Counted from the first letter of the stretch, positions 1 to 8,287 are shown. The stretch: DNA of 41,753 nucleotides from Thermoprotei archaeon (GCA_003661745.1 QMWS01000002.1:1-41753), one strand, 5' to 3'. Numbers and translations are program-made. Notes: a model not told the origin generated them from the letters alone.

Positions 1-830
1 ACCTTCTCCCGTCGTGAGCGTATTTTGTGCGATATGAGTTCCGCGAACCGGTGGATCTCCCGCGGCACCCTGTACGACTGCGCCAGAACACGCTCGCGGT
101 CGCCGGGCAATGGAGGGTCGAAGAATGCCCGTGGCTCCGCACCAGACCATTCATACAGCGATTGATCGTCGTCTCCGAACAGCGCCAGGAACCTGGTTCG
201 CCACGCTCGGAGCACGTCCAGTTGGAGCGGCGTATGATCCTGCGCCTCGTCCACGAGGACGACCTGCTGCGCCGGTAATACCCCGCCCCCGCGGCACGCC
301 TCGAGCCACATTGTATAGTCCATGTAGCCCGCGTCCTCACACCAGGCCTTCCAGTCTCTGTAGATCTCTCTCGCTTGCTCGTCCCACCGCGAGACCGGCC
401 ACATCCGCTGCCGATATTCCACCATACGTTCGAATGCGAGCGACCCGCGCGACATACGCGTCTCAGGCGCCTGTTCGTCCTCGTCGTCGTCGCTTACCCG
501 TCGGAGGCGCGGCACCTCGTCTGACCATCGCGCCGCGAAGCGCGGTACATCGAGGAACTCCTCGATCTTCGTCTCCGCCGGTGGCCCAGCCCCGAGCGCG
601 CGCTTGCACCGCGCGTGTAGCGTCGTCACGTTGTCCTTCCCCAGCAGCGTGACGAGATCAGTCCCGCTCCCATCGTCTCTGCCCGCCGCTTCGCGCACCG
701 CCGCACGCGTCAGGGAACAGACCGACACCTGGTCTTCTCCGAAGACGTCCGCCGCGCGAACCGCCCAGCGGGTTAGCTCTGTCGTCTTGCCCGTGCCAGG
801 TGGGCCGAAAATTCTATACTCCGCTGTCAT
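1..830 (-). CDS. UvrD/Rep-like superfamily 1 helicase, 3' end beyond the window
   Basis: I translated this by hand; the frame stays open to the left edge, so only the first 276 residues are visible. It is an ATP-driven DNA translocase or helicase. Walker A GPPGTGKT lies at residues 9-16, motif Ia-like LTRAA follows, Walker B VDEAQD is at 193-198, motif III GDDDQSLYEWSGA at 219-231 and motif IV QSYR at 251-254. This is the UvrD/Rep order, with a short acidic insert (DDDDEDE) between Walker A and B. ATG at 830 has AGGAG upstream and overlaps the end of the primase gene by 17 nt. It is the last visible gene of the replication block and probably acts in phage DNA replication or recombination. Motifs V and VI cannot be seen. 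Confidence 0.9.
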   Translation of the reverse strand, partial: MTAEYRIFGPPGTGKTTELTRWAVRAADVFGEDQVSVCSLTRAAVREAAGRDDGSGTDLVTLLGKDNVTTLHARCKRALGAGPPAETKIEEFLDVPRFAARWSDEVPRLRRVSDDDEDEQAPETRMSRGSLAFERMVEYRQRMWPVSRWDEQAREIYRDWKAWCEDAGYMDYTMWLEACRGGGVLPAQQVVLVDEAQDHTPLQLDVLRAWRTRFLALFGDDDQSLYEWSGAEPRAFFDPPLPGDRERVLAQSYRVPREIHRFAELISHKIRSRREK

Positions 831-2223
831 TCCACTCTACTCCTCTCACTATCCGCGTCCTGCCCTCCACCGTCCGGAACTGGCGCCGTTCCGCGCCAGC
901 TGCGCCGAGACGCTGCGACGCCTGCCGGAGCGATATGTTAATCCGCCACCGTGCGGACATGTGCCTACAGAAGTCTTCCAGGCTGAACCACGCCTTGCCG
1001 TTGCGATAGAACGCCCCGCTCGCTGGCACCTCACCCTGCGCCATGGAGACCTCGGAGAGATAGAGTCGCACGTAGTGCATTATCTCCCCCGCCGCTGTGG
1101 CTTCGCCGCCGGTCTCCACATCCCGCGCTACATCCAGGATTCGCTGCGCGACCTGCTCGTGCGTAGGCACCGACGTGGCGCTCCGGCGACGGATAACAAT
1201 CTTTGTAGCCTCCGCGACCGCGGTCTGTAGCCCGCGCGGGCTCATCAGCTGCTGCGTGCTGACGGCCACCGACCCCTGGTCAAATACGAGCTCGAGCGTA
1301 GTTGGCTCGCCGGTGATTCTTCGGACGTCGCGCAGGCGCACCCCATCACCGAGGAGTGAAGAGATAATCTCAAGCTTCTGCTCTCTGTCCACCGTCTCCT
1401 CGTCTCTCTCGCGATGCATTATAGACTCGATGACGGTCGTCAGTTCATCACGTTCCAATGGAGGTTGACACTTCTCGTTCCACGCTGACAGAAGCGTCTC
1501 CGCCTCAGTCCTCGACAGCCCAAGCCCGAAATAACGCCCCGCCAGTCGCGCAGCAGTCTGGTTCCGCTTGCCGGTGGGCGTGCCATGCACCAGCGCACTG
1601 TCATACCACGACAGCGCCGCGTCATCCTGCGTACCATGACGACCGCGCCGCCGCTGGAAGACAGAGAGATCGATTTCCGGCAATTCAACGTCGAAGATGC
1701 TCCGGCCAGGCAGCCACTCGTATCGCGACCCGCTGGCATGCCTCGATGGCGGCACGACGACAAATGCGCCCTCGGCGCGGATATCCACGCCTGGCAGGAC
1801 GCGCACCCCCGTCCGCGGCGCCAAGGTCGCGTCCTTAGGCCAGCGAACGTACACATGCCACCCGCCGCCCCCCGTCCGCACCGTCGGCGCCAGCGGCAGC
1901 TCACCGTCCTTAAGCCCGAGCGCCTCGGACAGCGCCTCCTTGCCCTCCTCGCTGTCTATGTCGAGGACGATGACGCCTGAGACCTCTCCCGTGACCACTC
2001 CCAGATTCGAGTCCGGATGTCTTCTCAGTTCCGCCTCGATGATCTCCTCAGTCGCAGCGACGCTGCACCGTTCACGCCACCGCCCCCGGGGATGCTTCCC
2101 GGGGCGGTCGCAGTTTTCGTCACCGCACGTGCACGTGCCGTCGTCGTTAATTCCGTGCACGGCTACAACTGATAAGCCAGCTCTCACCAGTGCTTTCGCA
2201 TCATCTATGATGCTGTCGTGCAT
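814..2223 (-). CDS. Bifunctional primase-polymerase (AEP/PrimPol type)
   Basis: A 469-residue protein of the archaeo-eukaryotic primase superfamily, which makes primers and extends them. The N-terminus has the family's cysteine patch ending PGKHPR (C31, C33, C38). The metal-binding DID is at 88-90, GGGGWHVYV with the catalytic histidine at 118-125, and GVDIRAEGAFVVVPPS at 145-160. The section around 225-300 (GKRNQTAARLAG onward) looks like a primase C-terminal helical domain. The tail (about 370-469) is unassigned and may bind DNA. I start it at ATG 2223 because GGAGGAAGCGTA precedes it; a longer frame exists upstream. No family A, B or C DNA polymerase is seen in the window, so this may be the main replicative synthase, or the polymerase lies outside. 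Confidence 0.88.
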   Translation of the reverse strand: MHDSIIDDAKALVRAGLSVVAVHGINDDGTCTCGDENCDRPGKHPRGRWRERCSVAATEEIIEAELRRHPDSNLGVVTGEVSGVIVLDIDSEEGKEALSEALGLKDGELPLAPTVRTGGGGWHVYVRWPKDATLAPRTGVRVLPGVDIRAEGAFVVVPPSRHASGSRYEWLPGRSIFDVELPEIDLSVFQRRRGRHGTQDDAALSWYDSALVHGTPTGKRNQTAARLAGRYFGLGLSRTEAETLLSAWNEKCQPPLERDELTTVIESIMHRERDEETVDREQKLEIISSLLGDGVRLRDVRRITGEPTTLELVFDQGSVAVSTQQLMSPRGLQTAVAEATKIVIRRRSATSVPTHEQVAQRILDVARDVETGGEATAAGEIMHYVRLYLSEVSMAQGEVPASGAFYRNGKAWFSLEDFCRHMSARWRINISLRQASQRLGAAGAERRQFRTVEGRTRIVRGVEWNDSGV

Positions 2224-2290
2224 TACGCTTCCTCCGAACTCACAGCGCGCGGGAGCCTGGTCGGCCCCCACGCGCGTTGATGCTGCTTAT

Positions 2291-2767
2291 TTAGAACGGT
2301 GGCATGTTGTCATCGTCATCTGCCGCCTGCTTCCTGGAGCGCGTGGCCTCCTCCCTCGCACCTCTCGGCGCCTGCTCCGAGTCGAGCGGCTCGACGCGCG
2401 AGACTCGATTGAAGTCACGCTCTTCGCCGTCGCGGCCGCGGCGTCGCTCTGTGGTGATTGTGAGAAGCGCACGGCGGCCGACGAAGTCGTCCGTGTCCCC
2501 GCTCCAGACGCCATCGAGCTCCTCTTTCACGAACGCTGCGATGTGCTGCTTCAGGTTGAACAGCGCGTGCTCCTGGAGACTCGTGTACGATCGGATCTGG
2601 CGCCCGGCATGCTCCCCCAGGGCAATCTCCCACTGCCACACCAGCATCGGATTCCCGGAGCTGCTCTCGCGCTCCTCAGTGCTAAGGAGCTGCGCGACGT
2701 ACTTCCCCGACGGTATCGCTTCCCACGCGGACTCGGCGTTCGACAAATCAATCACGATCTTAGGCAT
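2291..2767 (-). CDS. Single-stranded DNA-binding-like protein (DUF669 type)
   Basis: A 158-residue protein resembling the phage DUF669/SSB-like family, which binds ssDNA during replication and recombination. The N-terminal two thirds read as an OB-fold-like beta protein (YVAQLLSTEERESSSGNPML, then WQWEIALGEHAGR). The tail is charged, and it ends DDDDNMPPF. That acidic tip with a final Pro-Phe resembles the C-terminal tip of bacterial SSB (DDDIPF), which recruits partner proteins. ATG at 2767 has AGGAGGG upstream. It lies in the replication block between the FAD protein and the primase. Family by pattern; DNA binding is inferred. Confidence 0.75.
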   Translation of the reverse strand: MPKIVIDLSNAESAWEAIPSGKYVAQLLSTEERESSSGNPMLVWQWEIALGEHAGRQIRSYTSLQEHALFNLKQHIAAFVKEELDGVWSGDTDDFVGRRALLTITTERRRGRDGEERDFNRVSRVEPLDSEQAPRGAREEATRSRKQAADDDDNMPPF

Positions 2768-2768
2768 T

Positions 2769-4109
2769 TCACCCTCCTAGGATATTTCTCGCGGCTTCTA
2801 TACCGCTTACTGCACATGCGACATGGCTATCTAGATAGCCGCTGGCATTTCCAACCACGTACACGCCTGGCACCCCGCTGACCTGCCAGCCGCGGTCAAC
2901 GGCAATGCGGTATCCATAATACTTCGCCTCGGGCGCGTAGATAACACCATTGGGCAACAAATCCGGCAACGCCTCCGACAGCGCTAAGATGAATCGCGCG
3001 AATGCACCGTGGACGCGCTTCGGAAGCACCCTGCCGAAATCGAACGCTATCGCCTTGTGATTCGTCCGCCGAAGCTTTCTCCTTCGGCCTCGCGCGACAC
3101 GGAGAAATTCCTCAATCGTCTGCACCGCCGTGCCGCCAGCCGCGTCGTTGACCCCTCGCGCCAGCGTGCGGACGTACTCCGGTGGGTCAGAGATCTCGTC
3201 CGTCTGCGCAATCCGCAGGATCAGTGCGAAATTACTGAACTGCGACTTCTTCTCGAGGAGATACGAGTGCCCGTTGACGTTTATGAAGCCCAGGCTCCGG
3301 TGGTTCTCGTTGACGACGAAACCACGCTGGTTGCAGCAGAATGTACGCACCTGCCAGTCGTCGTCGTCAGAGACCAATTTCCAGTCATAGAACTCCTCGA
3401 ACGCAGGCTCCAGCGCCTTCGCCGGTGCCTCGACCCGAAGGCCAAACCCCGCGTGCCCTGGCACCAGCGTGGCGCCCAAGCCGCGCAGCACCCGCTCGCT
3501 CCAGCCAGTCCCCGCGAGCCCGGTCGCGATCACCACAGCGTCGAATTCCTCTGTTCCATCTCGATGCTGAACAGCGACCTTGCCGCTCGACGGAAAGACG
3601 TCGTCAATCCCGCGCCGCACGAACTTGACGCCACGCTCGACGAGGTCGAGGATCTGCAATTGCGTCACAGCGCGGATCCCTTCCGTCCCGAAATGCAGGA
3701 GCGGGTAGGTCTGGAAGGTCAGCCCCGTCCCGCGCCAGTTCGGCGTCTTAGTTGACGAACTCGAAACCAACCGGTACGGGATCCCGCCCGAGCGCGCGAG
3801 CTCCACAAAGCGCTTCCCCACCGCCGCGAGGAGATCGTCGTATGTCGCGGGATCGAAGACATCGAGCCCTTGCGTCCCCCTGCCAAACGTGAGCTTCCCG
3901 TCACTCATACCGCCCGCGCCACCGTCGCCCTCGAGGATCGCGCACGTCTCGCACGGGCAATGGTCGAGCTCAGGCAGGCGGCACTCTGTCCGCGCGGACA
4001 TACGATCTCCGCGCTCGAAGATCGTCACGTCAACCTTGCCCACCAGGCCCTCGGCCGTGAAAAGCCCCGCTGGGCCAGCACCGATAATCGCAACTCGCCG
4101 CTTCCTCAC
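2769..4109 (-). CDS. FAD-dependent dehydrogenase, COG2509-like
   Basis: A 446-residue flavoprotein. The N-terminus has the dinucleotide fold VAIIGAGPAGLFTAEGL. A GGAGGMSDGKL segment near residue 75 and RTFCCNQRGFVV near 255 match the layout of the uncharacterised COG2509 FAD-dependent dehydrogenases. The C-terminal FAD contact is GVYVVGNASGYLDSHVA near 420. A Cys cluster (HCPCETC) precedes the glycine-rich segment. The substrate is unknown. Its GTG start overlaps the recombinase stop (TAGTG) with GGAGGGG before it, so it is coupled to Sak4. This is an odd resident of a replication operon; possible roles are nucleotide, tRNA or redox modification, none supported directly. The longer frame from TTG at 4124 would place the ribosome site inside the gene. 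Confidence 0.85.
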   Translation of the reverse strand: MRKRRVAIIGAGPAGLFTAEGLVGKVDVTIFERGDRMSARTECRLPELDHCPCETCAILEGDGGAGGMSDGKLTFGRGTQGLDVFDPATYDDLLAAVGKRFVELARSGGIPYRLVSSSSTKTPNWRGTGLTFQTYPLLHFGTEGIRAVTQLQILDLVERGVKFVRRGIDDVFPSSGKVAVQHRDGTEEFDAVVIATGLAGTGWSERVLRGLGATLVPGHAGFGLRVEAPAKALEPAFEEFYDWKLVSDDDDWQVRTFCCNQRGFVVNENHRSLGFINVNGHSYLLEKKSQFSNFALILRIAQTDEISDPPEYVRTLARGVNDAAGGTAVQTIEEFLRVARGRRRKLRRTNHKAIAFDFGRVLPKRVHGAFARFILALSEALPDLLPNGVIYAPEAKYYGYRIAVDRGWQVSGVPGVYVVGNASGYLDSHVACAVSGIEAARNILGG

Positions 4110-4855
4110 TAGTTCCCCTCCCAAAGGCTCAGGATCTTGCTCATGTCCGGATCGAAAATCCCCCGCGCCTGCACCCCCCGTGCTTTGGCGAGGTAGCGCA
4201 TTTTCGTCTCCTCGGAGACATGCTCGCTCAGGAGCAGGTAGCGCCGGAGCCGCGTGTTGCCCTCGTCGTCCGTCTCCTCGAATGTGGTCAGCCTGGCCAA
4301 CACGTCCACAAACGCGCCAGCCTCAACGCCCAGCTGACCCGATAGCTGCGGGCACACCACGCCGAGCCGCTCGTCCGAACGCTCGTGCGCAAGCATTAAG
4401 ACGTGCATCCGCGCCTCCGGATCGTCCTGATACGCAAGATTCCTAAACGCCCTGATGACCTTGCGCATCTGGTCGCCCGTGCGCAACCAGTCCTGTCTGG
4501 TCGGCACTGGCGTTGCTTCGAGATCCTCCGCGCTCGCCCCACTGCCGACGATGCTCGCGAGACTCAACGCCCGCTGCATCTCGGTCAACGTGTCGAGCAC
4601 CACGCACCGATAGCCGCTCTTGCCCGAGGCGAGCATGTCGTAGACCTCCTGGACATCCGCCCACGACCGCGGCCGGACTATATCAACCGCCTTCCCGCGA
4701 ATCGTAAGCGTACCTGCCTCGAAGTCCACTAGCAGCACCGGCGACGTCGCCTCGCAGTCCGCCGCGGTGCCCGCGAGATGTGTCTTGCCAGACCCCGTCA
4801 CACCGTACACAAGGATGTTCAGGAACAGCGTGTCCTCTGCCGATACGATTTTCAT
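4109..4855 (-). CDS. Sak4-like RecA-family recombinase ATPase
   Basis: A 248-residue RecA-core ATPase like phage Sak4 / AAA_24 proteins, which promote single-strand annealing with an SSB. Walker A GVTGSGKT is at 18-25, an acidic LLVDFEAG follows at 41-48, and Walker B CVVLDTLTEM is at 84-93. The length fits the family. It starts at ATG 4855 behind GGAGGGTAGC and sits between the RecB-like nuclease and the coupled FAD gene. The SSB-like gene two places downstream is the expected partner. ATPase is clear; the exact recombinase class is by pattern. Confidence 0.85.
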   Translation of the reverse strand: MKIVSAEDTLFLNILVYGVTGSGKTHLAGTAADCEATSPVLLVDFEAGTLTIRGKAVDIVRPRSWADVQEVYDMLASGKSGYRCVVLDTLTEMQRALSLASIVGSGASAEDLEATPVPTRQDWLRTGDQMRKVIRAFRNLAYQDDPEARMHVLMLAHERSDERLGVVCPQLSGQLGVEAGAFVDVLARLTTFEETDDEGNTRLRRYLLLSEHVSEETKMRYLAKARGVQARGIFDPDMSKILSLWEGN

Positions 4856-4856
4856 G

Positions 4857-5774
4857 CTACCCTCCAGTTTGAGTGTCGCCCGAGATATTACCACCGCCCC
4901 GCCCGTCTTGTTCATACTGTTTCCGACGGTGGTAAGATGTTCTGAGAATGAATTCCCAATCGCCGCCGCTCTGATACACGCGGCAGACCTCGCGGAAGTC
5001 GCACATCGCGCAGCGCACCTGCGCGGGTTGCGGATAGATCAGAACTTCCCTGCCGCGCGTCGCGATCAGCTCGCGATACTGCCCGTACGCGCGTGTCAGG
5101 AACACCTCGATGTGCCTCTTCGTACGCGAGACCACGTGCCGCTCAAACAGCCGCGACCGAACGCGCGGCCCTGGACGCTGCTTCCGCAAGCCGTTCCAGA
5201 TGACCCCTACTACGTGCTCCCCCTCGAGCCCGAGGTCGTCTGCCAGCGCCTGCCCCAACCACACCTGCGCGGACATCTGGTGATCGAGCTCGAGCCACGA
5301 CGGATCGAACCGCTGGAATGTCTTGTGCTCAAGGACGTAGAGATTTCCGTCCTCATAGCTGCGCACCAGGCCGTCCAGGCGCGCGTTGAGAATGCACGCC
5401 GTCCGCCGCCCCGACGGCGCAGGCAGCGGGCGACGAAGGACATGCTCCGTCGCGAGCACCTCGAAGTTGTCGCGATTCTTGTACGTCTCCCTGTACCCGC
5501 GGAGCATCGCGATCCCAAGATCCCGATGATCCCTGTACTCCGTGGGATCCAGGTCGTCCCTGCGCGCGTCCCAGACAGAGACGAAAACGTCCACAAGATC
5601 CCCGCGGCCAGCGTAGTATTCCTCGAGCGCGCGGTGGATCGCCGTGCCGAACTCGAGCGCCACCGCGCTGGCGATAGGCCGCCACCCCTCCCTATACCCA
5701 AGGTGCCATGCCAGCCGACACGACATCGCGTTCAGCTGGCTCGGACTCAGCGTCACTTGCCGTCGCTTTGCCAC
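4857..5774 (-). CDS. PD-(D/E)XK nuclease with predicted Fe-S cluster (Cas4/RecB-like)
   Basis: A 305-residue single-strand-directed nuclease of the Cas4/AddB/RecB nuclease fold. The expected residues are in order: FGTAIHRAL with H46, ARLDGL with D134, VLEHK with E149 and K151, and a downstream Q166 region. Cysteines C19, C255, C258 and C264 reproduce the one-plus-three 4Fe-4S signature of Cas4 and AddB nucleases. The GTG start has AGGAGGTTGAGAA before it. The gene overlaps the end of the helicase gene by 83 nt, an unusually long overlap here. Next to Sak4 and an SSB-like protein, an end-resecting role in phage recombination is likely. No Cas genes are nearby. Confidence 0.88.
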   Translation of the reverse strand: MAKRRQVTLSPSQLNAMSCRLAWHLGYREGWRPIASAVALEFGTAIHRALEEYYAGRGDLVDVFVSVWDARRDDLDPTEYRDHRDLGIAMLRGYRETYKNRDNFEVLATEHVLRRPLPAPSGRRTACILNARLDGLVRSYEDGNLYVLEHKTFQRFDPSWLELDHQMSAQVWLGQALADDLGLEGEHVVGVIWNGLRKQRPGPRVRSRLFERHVVSRTKRHIEVFLTRAYGQYRELIATRGREVLIYPQPAQVRCAMCDFREVCRVYQSGGDWEFILRTSYHRRKQYEQDGRGGGNISGDTQTGG

Positions 5775-7314
5775 TTCTCAACCTCCTCATCAGTTCATTC
5801 ACTTGCACTTCACGCTTTTGGCTGATAATGTCGAAGATGTGCTCCTCAATGCTGTCTCTCGTCAATATCACCACAGTTTCCACTTCCTCGGCCCTCTGCC
5901 CGATCCGATATATCCTGTCTTCCGCGTGGATATTCCCAGCCGGATGCCAGGCGAGGTCGAGAAAAATCGCCCGCCGAGCCGCGACCAGGTTGAGCCCCTC
6001 GCCACCGACGCCGTGCGTCGCTACCAGCGCCTGCGCGTCCTCCTCAAGCGCCGCAAGCGCACGCTCGCGCTCGCGTGGAGACACGCTCCCCGTGAGCAGC
6101 ACCGCGCGGATGCCCTCGGCGTTGAGCCGCTCGACGGCGCGCTTCGCGAGTTGCTCGAACATCGTGAAGACAACCGCCTTGCCGTCGCCCTCGCGGATGA
6201 CCTCGACCAGCGCGTCTAGCTTGCTGCCGCCCTTATAGTCAGGAAAGACCAGGGACGGATCCAGCGCCAGCTGCCGCAGGCGCGTGACCTCGCTAAGCGC
6301 GCCGTCCGACCACACTTCCTCGTTACCGAAGCGCACCCGGCCGGTCTCGAGCATCTCATCGTACAGCGCCGCCTGCCCAGCAGGCATCTGGTAGCTCACG
6401 ACCCGCCGCGTACGCGTCGGGAGCCCATCGAGCCTGTCCTTCTCCCGCCTTAGGACATACACCGAGAGGATACGCTCCAACGCCTCGCGCTCGCCGTCCT
6501 TGACCCCGCCGACCTTGATTCCGTAGCGCGTCTCGTGCACGTCGAAGAAGCGCCACGCGAACAACCAGTACGACGAAAAGCGCGCCGGATCGACAAGGTG
6601 GAGAAGGCTCCAAATATCCGACGCGACGTTGACCGTCGGGGACGCTGTCAGGAGGAATACCCAGTCCGCCTCCGCGCACATCCGCTTCAGCACGTCGAAT
6701 GTCTGCGTCTTCCGGTTCCGCGCATTGTGCGCCTCGTCCACGATGATGAGGTCAGCGTGCAGATCGTTCAGCAGAATCTGTGCGAAGTTGCAGATGAGGA
6801 ACTCATCAGTCCACGACCCCAGGATCTCCTGCCGCTCGTCCGCATTTCCCGTCAGCGCCAGCGGCGACCTGGTCGTCCAGCGACGGACGTGCTCCGCCCA
6901 GTCTGGGATCTTGGAGTCGTTACAAACGATAACCGCCCTGCGCGGCTTAGCAGCGTCTGCTGCAACTAGAGACATCACCGTTTTCCCAAGTCCTTGGCTA
7001 TCCGCCAGGATACCACGCCGCGCGGCCAGGAGCCAGCGCACCGCGACCCGCTGGTGCGGAAGAAGATCGTCGCGACCAGGGGCGTCGTCCTGCCCCGCGA
7101 GCGATAGGAGCTCCTCCTGACGCTCCCGTATCTCGCGGAACCGCACGCGCAGCGCAGGAGAGATTTGGACTCGACCGCGATTGTGCATGAGAATGCGGCG
7201 GGCGACGTCGCCGCATATAGGAAACGATCGAGGAGGTCTGCCGAAGGGGCAGATTTCTGGCGGGACGTCGCCCTTGAACATCATTCTATCACGATAGAGA
7301 TATAGCGTCCTCAT
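5692..7314 (-). CDS. SNF2-type DEAH superfamily 2 helicase
   Basis: A 540-residue SF2 ATPase. The Q-like motif LLPHQRVAVRW lies near residue 84, motif I ADSQGLGKT at 104-112, motif II DEAH at 193-196 and motif III LTASPT at 222-227. The second RecA domain has VVFTMFEQ, a GVGGEGLNLVAA segment and motif VI EDRIYRIGQ. This order is typical of phage SNF2-like helicases that act in replication restart or recombination. ATG at 7314 overlaps the previous stop (ATGA). The basic C-terminus (RRLRSGKATAS) overlaps the nuclease gene. Confidence 0.9.
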   Translation of the reverse strand: MRTLYLYRDRMMFKGDVPPEICPFGRPPRSFPICGDVARRILMHNRGRVQISPALRVRFREIRERQEELLSLAGQDDAPGRDDLLPHQRVAVRWLLAARRGILADSQGLGKTVMSLVAADAAKPRRAVIVCNDSKIPDWAEHVRRWTTRSPLALTGNADERQEILGSWTDEFLICNFAQILLNDLHADLIIVDEAHNARNRKTQTFDVLKRMCAEADWVFLLTASPTVNVASDIWSLLHLVDPARFSSYWLFAWRFFDVHETRYGIKVGGVKDGEREALERILSVYVLRREKDRLDGLPTRTRRVVSYQMPAGQAALYDEMLETGRVRFGNEEVWSDGALSEVTRLRQLALDPSLVFPDYKGGSKLDALVEVIREGDGKAVVFTMFEQLAKRAVERLNAEGIRAVLLTGSVSPRERERALAALEEDAQALVATHGVGGEGLNLVAARRAIFLDLAWHPAGNIHAEDRIYRIGQRAEEVETVVILTRDSIEEHIFDIISQKREVQVNELMRRLRSGKATASDAESEPAERDVVSAGMAPWV

Positions 7315-7601
7315 GCTCCGCGCTCCTCCGCGATCTCCGCGAGTTGCGAGGAATATTTTGGCATAGCGCGGAGGACGACGTTCATCTGTTTCTGAGAGAC
7401 CAGCTGGCCCGCGAGCACCCGCTCCGCGATGCTGGTCAGAATCTCCGCATCGCGGGCGTTGAAGCCCACGCCGTTACGATAGACCGTCCGGCCCGTCGCC
7501 TGCTCGTCGGCCTCCTGGCGCGCGTAGATGGCCAGCAGCGCGCGGATGGCCCACCGCGGGTCGCTGCTCACCTTCCGTCGAATCTCTTCCTGGCTGATCA
7601 T
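7311..7601 (-). CDS. Small phage protein of unknown function
   Basis: A 96-residue protein I do not recognise by name. It is predicted mostly helical: an N-terminal segment MISQEEIRRKVSSDPRWAIR, then NARDAEILTSIAERVLAG and SQKQMNVVLRAMPKYSSQL. This gives a compact helical domain that could bind DNA or a helicase partner. It starts at ATG 7601 behind GGAGGGAAGC and is coupled by a 4-nt overlap to the SNF2 helicase, which suggests an accessory role. Function unknown. Confidence 0.75.
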   Translation of the reverse strand: MISQEEIRRKVSSDPRWAIRALLAIYARQEADEQATGRTVYRNGVGFNARDAEILTSIAERVLAGQLVSQKQMNVVLRAMPKYSSQLAEIAEERGA

Positions 7602-7680
7602 GCTTCCCTCCGGAATCTCGTTTAGCTCAGCTTAGCACATCCTCGCCGCGAGAGAAATACCCTGCTCACTCCCGGAGGGC

Positions 7681-8052
7681 CTACTCGCCTCGCTGTTTAC
7701 GCCGCCACCGGAGGACATGCGCCAGCGCGTCGCGCGCGTGCCTTCCGCGTACCAGGGCGGCCGCGCACTGCCTGTCCAGCGCCCCCGCCCCAGGCGGCTG
7801 GAGGACGAGCCGTATGCCCTCCTCCTGGCATATCAGTGTGACCGCGCCGATGACCAGTAACGGATCCCTGTAATTGACCGCCCTGCCAGCCGTGCCGCGG
7901 AAGTCCTCCATGACCACGACGTCCGCGCCGCGGATCCAGTCGCGCAGCTCACCAAGCCCCCGGATCTCCGCCGACCGCACGACACCACCCTCCTCCCGCA
8001 CGACGCCCGTCGTCCCGCCAGGGTCAATCCCAACTACGATCTCGCTGCCCAT
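7681..8052 (-). CDS. RuvC-like Holliday junction resolvase (RNase H fold)
   Basis: A 123-residue nuclease of the RuvC/RNase H fold, expected to cut branched DNA during recombination or before packaging. IVVGIDPGGTTG carries D10, VVVMEDF carries E49, and HARDALAHVL carries H105 and D108. I start at ATG 8052, about 9 nt after AAAGGGGGA in repeat element A. The frame is open further upstream to ATG 8145, which would add 31 residues encoded by the repeat itself; that tail is not part of the fold. It is the first gene of the replication block. RuvC-like by motif; activity inferred. Confidence 0.82.
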   Translation of the reverse strand: MGSEIVVGIDPGGTTGVVREEGGVVRSAEIRGLGELRDWIRGADVVVMEDFRGTAGRAVNYRDPLLVIGAVTLICQEEGIRLVLQPPGAGALDRQCAAALVRGRHARDALAHVLRWRRKQRGE

Positions 8053-8056
8053 GCCC

Positions 8057-8152
8057 GAAATTCCCCCTTTATTTTTGAAGAGAGTGAATCTTATAAAGTT
8101 ATATATCGAACGCGCCTCAAAATTAAGGAGCGGATTGCTTGGCATTGTTTCC
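8057..8152 (-). promoter_or_regulatory. Repeat element A, probable phage promoter of the replication block
   Basis: An AT-rich element almost identical to 8166-8260 and, in its core, to 38139-38212. On the minus strand the invariant core runs GGCGCGTTCGATATATAAC, TTTATAAGATTCA, then CTTCAAAAATAAAGGGG. TATAAG (plus-strand 8090-8095) is a candidate -10, and TATAACTTTATA is a near-perfect inverted repeat that could bind a regulator. AAAGGGGGA serves as the ribosome site of the resolvase gene. No convincing -35 is seen, and the 50-plus bp of identity is long for a sigma70 promoter, so a phage activator or polymerase site is possible. Confidence 0.6.
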
Positions 8153-8165
8153 CCTCAGCCCGCCG

Positions 8166-8260
8166 GAAATTCCCCTTTATTTTTGAAGAAAGTGAATCTT
8201 ATAAAGTTATATATCGAACGCGCCTCTAATTTAAGGAGCGGATTGCTTGGCATTGTTTCC
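8166..8260 (-). promoter_or_regulatory. Repeat element B, tandem copy of the same probable promoter
   Basis: Second copy, 109 bp upstream of element A in the direction of transcription, with TATAAG at plus-strand 8198-8203. It differs from A by a few substitutions and lacks one G in the G-run. It also contains a 32-codon frame (ATG 8253 to TGA 8155, with GAGG upstream). The encoded residues change at nearly every substituted site between copies, so a DNA role is more likely than a conserved peptide. Two copies in tandem could set promoter strength or timing. Confidence 0.55.
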
Positions 8261-8287
8261 TCGTAGCTCGCGCTCGCGCCGGAGGCG

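Noticed and set aside
1..830. A broken helicase gene at the left edge
   Set aside because: The frame is intact from ATG 830 to base 1; the stop is simply beyond the window.
1697..2881. Long plus-strand frame of 394 codons opposite the primase and SSB genes
   Set aside because: It runs antisense to genes with clear motifs, has low-complexity content and no ribosome site. GC-rich DNA leaves many such shadow frames open.
4109..4124. TTG start for the FAD dehydrogenase giving 451 residues
   Set aside because: GGAGGGG lies inside that extension and is properly spaced for the GTG at 4109, which also overlaps the upstream stop.
8155..8253. A 32-codon leader peptide gene in repeat element B
   Set aside because: The frame has a fair ribosome site, but the substitutions between copies change amino acids and one copy shifts frame. 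DNA conservation is stronger than peptide conservation.
8057..8260. Archaeal promoter (TATA box) and an archaeal host
   Set aside because: The element does contain TATATAA and TTTATAA, but the lysin targets peptidoglycan and strong Shine-Dalgarno sites precede nearly every gene, so a bacterial host fits better.
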